From the NCBI GenBank assembly GCA_944391445.1, contig CALXTL010000013.1, forward strand, positions 1 to 53,646: DNA of 53,646 nucleotides, written 5' to 3'. This stretch comes from an uncultured Alphaproteobacteria bacterium. GTDB lineage: Bacteria > Pseudomonadota > Alphaproteobacteria > RF32 > CAG-239. Below, piece by piece: positions 50,178 to 53,646 of this stretch. A program made the translations under genes and the position numbers. How positions within the stretch are numbered: the first letter of the stretch is position 1; every line of letters begins with the position of its first letter. Below the pieces are notes generated by a model. It did not search any database. It saw only the letters and a list, made by a program, of their open reading frames with translations, and was not told where the DNA came from.

Positions 50178-53111
50178 ATGGAACTTCAGGATGCTGTCAA
50201 AATTGTAAAAGAAGGGAATCTGAAAGCGCGCAGTTTGTTTGAACTGTGGGAGATTGAGCAGGTTTTGCGCGATGCCGGCGATAGTGAGATGCTGGCCAAA
50301 TTCCAAAAGGAATTCACCGCTGAAGAGATGACAGCGGCCGACGCCAAAGCCAAGGTCGAGATTGAAGCGCGCCAGAATGAACTTCAAGACATCAAGGAAA
50401 ACTACGTTGAAGATGAAGATTTCCAAAAAAATATGGACAATTTCTGGTCATCGCTCAACATTGTCAATAATGATGCATCCGTTGACAAGGTCAAGGCTGG
50501 TGATCTGCGCCGCCAGATAGAAGAAATCTCTGCGCATGAGGCGGAAAGAGAGATTCTTGAAGGAAAATCGCCCAAGGATTATAAAAAGATTTTGCATGAC
50601 AAGATCGAGGCAAACTGTATCCATCTGGTTGCTGTTTCGGCTTTATCCGCTATGGTGAAGCAGGGTAAAAAGCTGGCCGGAGCGGCTGCCACAAGCAAAG
50701 CCACCAAAATCTTCAATGCGCTGCTTTCCGGCAACAGCAAGGAAAAAGTTGAGATTGATGCTAAAGCGGCAATAGGCTTTTTGGCCGGCAAAATGACAAG
50801 TCTTGATAAGTTTGCCAAACGGTTGGCAGACCACACCGGTTTGAAGGCTTTTGCCAAAAAAGTCAAAGAAACGGATAAAAAACTGGTTAACGCATATCCG
50901 CGGGCATATCCTTTTGCCAAAAATCTGGCCAAAACCGGCGCAATTTCTGTTTTGTTCGGCGGAACGGGTATTGCCGTATACGGCACTTACCGTCTGTGGC
51001 GAACCATTCAAGTTCAGCAAAAAGCAGCCGAAAAAGAAGAAAAATCTTATTGGCAATATCTCAAGAGCAACAAAGATCAGCTCATTGTATTGGGTGCGGG
51101 TGTGGCGACAACAGCTCTTTCTTTGACAGGCATGAGTCTGGAGAACATGGGTCTCACCTCTCATATTTTGAATGCAAATGCGGCTAAAGACGTGGCCGAA
51201 GCAAGTGTTGCCTCAGCAGCTTCTTCCGGTTTTTCCTGGAGCGGCGCATGGGAAGGCATCAAAAACAGCTTCACAGGTGTACGTTTGGCGCGCACCAGTG
51301 TAGCAACGGCAGCTTCAATTACGATTGCCTCCAAAGAATATGCCAAATTGGCAACCATGAAGAAAGATACGCCGGAATATAAATTGCAGCGCAACAAAGC
51401 CAGACAGGTTTTGGCCGGTAGCGCGCTGGGTACACTGCTCGGTCTGACCATTTCCGGAGCGGTAGGCGGTATGTCCGCTGTTGAAGCTCAGGCCGCGCCG
51501 ACAGGAGGCGATATAACCCCGCCGTCTGAAGTACCGCCGGCACCGTCAGATTCACTGGCGCATGCTCAGGCAGATACCGTTATGCATGCTCCGGTTGATA
51601 CTGTTGCGCCGGCTCCGGTTGATACAGTAGCGTCTGTACCGTCAGATTCACTGGCGCATGCTCCGGTTGATTCGAATACGCAAACACCGGTTGATTCAGA
51701 GACACATACGCCGACTGATCCGGCCGAAACGCCATCTGCGCCTGTGGCAACAACATCTGAATTTCCGAGCCAATATAATTCGGAAATGGGAATTACTCAT
51801 GCGCAGTACAGTTTGTTGCAGAAACTGTATGAGCCCGAGGATCTTGACCGAATGTATATGAATCTGTCGGCAGACGGCGTGATGGAGCACTTTGACGGCA
51901 TGACCAAAGAAGAAGTTATCTTCAAATATCAGCGTCTGGATGCATATACCGATCGTGTCGATGCCAACGGAAATTCCATTCAGGGCGCCGTTCGTTATCA
52001 TTATGAAGAAGAAATGACGGCGATTAACAAGTTGCTGAATTGCGGCGAGAAATTGACAGATGCGCAGTATGACGCCATTAACAAAGCGTTGGCGGTTATT
52101 GATGACCGCGGCGGATATCATGGCCCGGGTTATGTACCGACCAGCTCTGTCATGATCAAAGCTGATCCGGATGATATTTGCGAGGAAGGCCATATGAATC
52201 ATTGGAAGCTTGGCCGACGGATCACGGTCATCAGAGAAGACATTGAACCTATGCCCGAGCCGCAGCCCGAACCAGAGCCGCAGCCTGAACCAGAGCCGCA
52301 GCCCGAACCCGAGCCGCAGCCTGAACCTGAGCCGGTTTACCGGGATGAAGAAGTCACCAGCTATGAAAATCTGAAGTATAATGCAGCTTTTGCGGCGAAT
52401 GATTATCAGCCGGAAACTGAAAGCAGCTATAAAATGTTTTACCAAACTTATGGTAAAGATGATATTCACGTTGGCGATGCCGGTGTTAAAGATATGTACA
52501 TCACGCGCGACGGCGAGCGTATTGAAGTTAATAGCCCCGATGACATCAAACGCGGCGACAAACTGGTGGTTGCTTATGAACATGGCACGGAAGAAGTCTC
52601 TGCCAAAAGATTCGTCGGTTGGGAAGAGCAAGTCAGCGAAAAAGCTTATGCGCCTTATGATGGCGCGGCCGTTGCTGCCGAAGCCAAAGAGTTTGGCGTT
52701 GAGCCGGGTAAGCTGACCAAGCTTGAAAACGGAGACTATATCAAGGTAACTCAAGACGGGGTTATTCATATTGATGCGAATGCCGAAACCGGCAGCGCAA
52801 TTGTGACACTGAAAGATTTTGACGGTCAACCGATGAACGCACCGGAAGAAGTCCAAAATCGTGTTGTTGGTGAAACAGTTAAAGAACTTAATGAAACCAA
52901 CCAAGATAAAGAAGTTGTCACCACCCGCAGGGTTTTGGTTGAAAACACTTCTGCGCAAACTGTTGAACAGCAGGAAGCAACAGAAAGCCGGGTTGTATCG
53001 CAGGCGGAACAAACCCATACAAACAACACCGCCCAAACCAATGCGGAAACAGGCCGGCAAAAAATAACCATGCGCCAGATTGTTGAAATAACTTCCGGCC
53101 GCAGCAAATAA
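50178..53111 (+). CDS. Large membrane-associated repeat protein, unknown function
   Basis: A 977-residue protein I do not recognise. Residues 1-150 are charged helix. Hydrophobic segments at about 255-275, 297-318 and 412-432 are Gly/Ala-rich and may span the membrane. About 440-540 is a Pro/Ala/Asp/Thr-rich linker with APVDTV and PSDSLAHA repeats; about 540-690 is globular, with paired DAQYDAI-type helices. Four copies of EPQPEP follow (about 694-717), then a beta-rich C-terminal part and a Gln/Thr-rich end. There is no N-terminal signal peptide. The layout fits a surface or envelope-spanning protein with a Pro-rich stalk. Own promoter and terminator. Confidence 0.8.
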   Translation: MELQDAVKIVKEGNLKARSLFELWEIEQVLRDAGDSEMLAKFQKEFTAEEMTAADAKAKVEIEARQNELQDIKENYVEDEDFQKNMDNFWSSLNIVNNDASVDKVKAGDLRRQIEEISAHEAEREILEGKSPKDYKKILHDKIEANCIHLVAVSALSAMVKQGKKLAGAAATSKATKIFNALLSGNSKEKVEIDAKAAIGFLAGKMTSLDKFAKRLADHTGLKAFAKKVKETDKKLVNAYPRAYPFAKNLAKTGAISVLFGGTGIAVYGTYRLWRTIQVQQKAAEKEEKSYWQYLKSNKDQLIVLGAGVATTALSLTGMSLENMGLTSHILNANAAKDVAEASVASAASSGFSWSGAWEGIKNSFTGVRLARTSVATAASITIASKEYAKLATMKKDTPEYKLQRNKARQVLAGSALGTLLGLTISGAVGGMSAVEAQAAPTGGDITPPSEVPPAPSDSLAHAQADTVMHAPVDTVAPAPVDTVASVPSDSLAHAPVDSNTQTPVDSETHTPTDPAETPSAPVATTSEFPSQYNSEMGITHAQYSLLQKLYEPEDLDRMYMNLSADGVMEHFDGMTKEEVIFKYQRLDAYTDRVDANGNSIQGAVRYHYEEEMTAINKLLNCGEKLTDAQYDAINKALAVIDDRGGYHGPGYVPTSSVMIKADPDDICEEGHMNHWKLGRRITVIREDIEPMPEPQPEPEPQPEPEPQPEPEPQPEPEPVYRDEEVTSYENLKYNAAFAANDYQPETESSYKMFYQTYGKDDIHVGDAGVKDMYITRDGERIEVNSPDDIKRGDKLVVAYEHGTEEVSAKRFVGWEEQVSEKAYAPYDGAAVAAEAKEFGVEPGKLTKLENGDYIKVTQDGVIHIDANAETGSAIVTLKDFDGQPMNAPEEVQNRVVGETVKELNETNQDKEVVTTRRVLVENTSAQTVEQQEATESRVVSQAEQTHTNNTAQTNAETGRQKITMRQIVEITSGRSK
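51543..51700 (+). repeat. Imperfect DNA repeats coding the Pro-rich linker
   Basis: The word CCGTCAGATTCACTGGCGCA occurs at 51543 and again at about 51639, 96 bases apart, with several GCTCCGGTTGATAC/T copies between and after. They encode SLAHA and APVD-T/S units in the 977-residue protein. Such repeats can change copy number by slippage. Confidence 0.7.
52257..52328 (+). repeat. Four 18-bp tandem repeats encoding EPQPEP
   Basis: Units of the form GAGCCGCAGCCYGAACCN repeat in frame four times. They give a stiff proline/glutamate stalk. In-frame length change would shorten or lengthen the stalk without breaking the gene. Confidence 0.85.
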
Positions 53112-53116
53112 TCTAA

Positions 53117-53152
53117 AATCCCGGGAATGTTAAAATTCCCGGGATTTTTTTT
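53117..53152 (+). terminator. Terminator after the 977-residue protein gene
   Basis: A perfect 12-bp stem (AATCCCGGGAAT / ATTCCCGGGATT, 6-base loop) followed by six T. Confidence 0.88.
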
Positions 53153-53190
53153 CATTTTCTACGCTTCAGTTTTGTCCGGCCATATCCGTC

Positions 53191-53499
53191 TTTGACCTGG
53201 ATGTCCGGATCAAGTCCGAACATGACAGGTAAGGAATGTCATCATCAAACCCGAGCTTTAGCGAGCCTCCTCTTTTGTCATCCTCGGGCCCGAGCGTAGC
53301 GAGGAATAGACCCGGGGATCCAGGAAACCAATGTAGCTAAATCTTTTGACCTGGATGTCCGGATCAAGTCCGAACATGACAGGTAAAGAAACGTCATCAT
53401 CAAACCTGAGCTTTAGCGAGCCTCCTCTTTTGTCATCCTCGGGCCTGAGCGAAGCGAAGAATAGACCCGGGGATCCAGGAAACCAATGCAGCTAAATCT
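53191..53499. repeat. Two tandem copies of a 154-bp palindromic repeat unit
   Basis: The sequence from GACCTGGATGTCCGG at 53194 recurs at 53348, a period of 154 bases, with few differences. Each unit holds a hairpin of the type CTGGATGTCCGGATCAAGTCCGAACATGAC, a CCTCGGGCC(C/T)GAGCG(T/A)AGCGA block and CCCGGGGATCCAGG. No gene is present between 53112 and the end. Confidence 0.85.
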
Positions 53500-53646
53500 T
53501 TTTTCCGAGTCGCCAAAGGGCTTTCCGCCGCTTGAAAACCTTTCGGGGAAACATATATTTTTGTCAAAAGCCAAGTATTAATAATTTATTTACGAAGATT
53601 CAATAAGATAAACAACAGTAAGAAAAGAAAGCTTGAGAAGGCCTCT
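53417..53646. repeat. Right terminal copy of the dispersed repeat, inverted relative to the left end
   Basis: Its reverse complement matches 44-272 with only scattered differences, and the match runs to the last base of the window. It overlaps the second 154-bp unit and adds an AT-rich flank (about 53490-53646) that is also shared. No transposase gene lies beside either copy. Confidence 0.88.

Noticed and set aside
52257..52328. Possible CRISPR-like repeats
   Set aside because: Contiguous 18-bp in-frame units with no spacers; they code for a Pro/Glu stalk.
51696..53060. Minus-strand 454-codon open frame
   Set aside because: Antisense of the 977-residue gene; its R/L/G-rich repeats mirror the EPQPEP tract.
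1..53646. tRNA or rRNA genes
   Set aside because: No cloverleaf with a GGTTCGAATCC-type T-arm and no conserved rRNA segment was recognised; a covariance-model search would settle this.

Overview
The window reads as a gene-dense stretch of an alphaproteobacterial chromosome, most likely from an uncultured host-associated or low-oxygen lineage. The evidence is a SUF iron-sulfur operon, a yajC-secD-secF cluster, a YcgN-type cysteine-cluster protein, VirB8-family inner-membrane proteins, an eukaryote-type (IleS2-like) isoleucyl-tRNA synthetase, a class III oxygen-sensitive ribonucleotide reductase, and GGATCC/CCCGGG-rich palindromic intergenic repeats of a style common in Alphaproteobacteria. The lineage is an inference; no rRNA is present. 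No tRNA, rRNA, CRISPR array or transposase gene was found. Both ends of the window carry the same repeat of about 230 bp in inverted orientation, so the window is probably a whole contig that broke in a dispersed repeat. Layout: (1) 338-8834, minus strand: a stress/cell-envelope operon in the order DUF2207 protein, DUF4381 protein, BatA, a BatB-BatC fusion, BatD, a C26 glutamine-amidotransferase-like peptidase and a VanX-type D-Ala-D-Ala dipeptidase. (2) 8920-11904, plus strand: a free-standing GlmU-type nucleotidyltransferase domain, a small membrane-anchored cysteine protein and an M3 oligoendopeptidase. (3) 11913-15587: two tandem VirB8-like proteins divergent from a TolC-like outer-membrane lipoprotein with an Ig-like tail, a possible trans-envelope assembly. 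(4) 15682-16044: an orphan Avd-like four-helix-bundle protein. (5) 16382-19505: two NrdR-box-like sites and an anaerobic RNR operon in which the glycyl-radical domain of NrdD is a separate 68-residue gene, followed by nrdG. (6) 19574-24294: a 949-residue lineage-specific protein and two paralogous outer-membrane beta-barrels. (7) 24364-30853: a flavin reductase, yajC-secD-secF, a YcgN-like protein, an NlpD-like lipoprotein and a PAS/degenerate-GGDEF protein. (8) 30981-41136, plus strand: sufB, a MazG-like gene, sufC, sufD, sufS, sufT, GNAT, a second VanX-like dipeptidase, sufE, a divergent SucC/SucD-like pair and comF. The SucD-like chain has lost the phospho-histidine. (9) 41185-46621: an HEXXH-containing protein with a TerB-like partner, two small orphans (one lipoprotein apparently frameshifted in a poly-A run), tyrS and anmK. 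(10) 46849-53111: ileS and a 977-residue repeat-containing membrane protein. Themes that recur are peptidoglycan-fragment recycling (two VanX-like enzymes, a C26 peptidase, AnmK), Fe-S assembly with anaerobic metabolism, and large lineage-specific proteins with no recognised domains. Annotated starts were moved downstream for the first dipeptidase, BatA, the second VirB8-like protein, SufB, SufS, AnmK and the small gene at 43124, on ribosome-binding-site, overlap or homology grounds.
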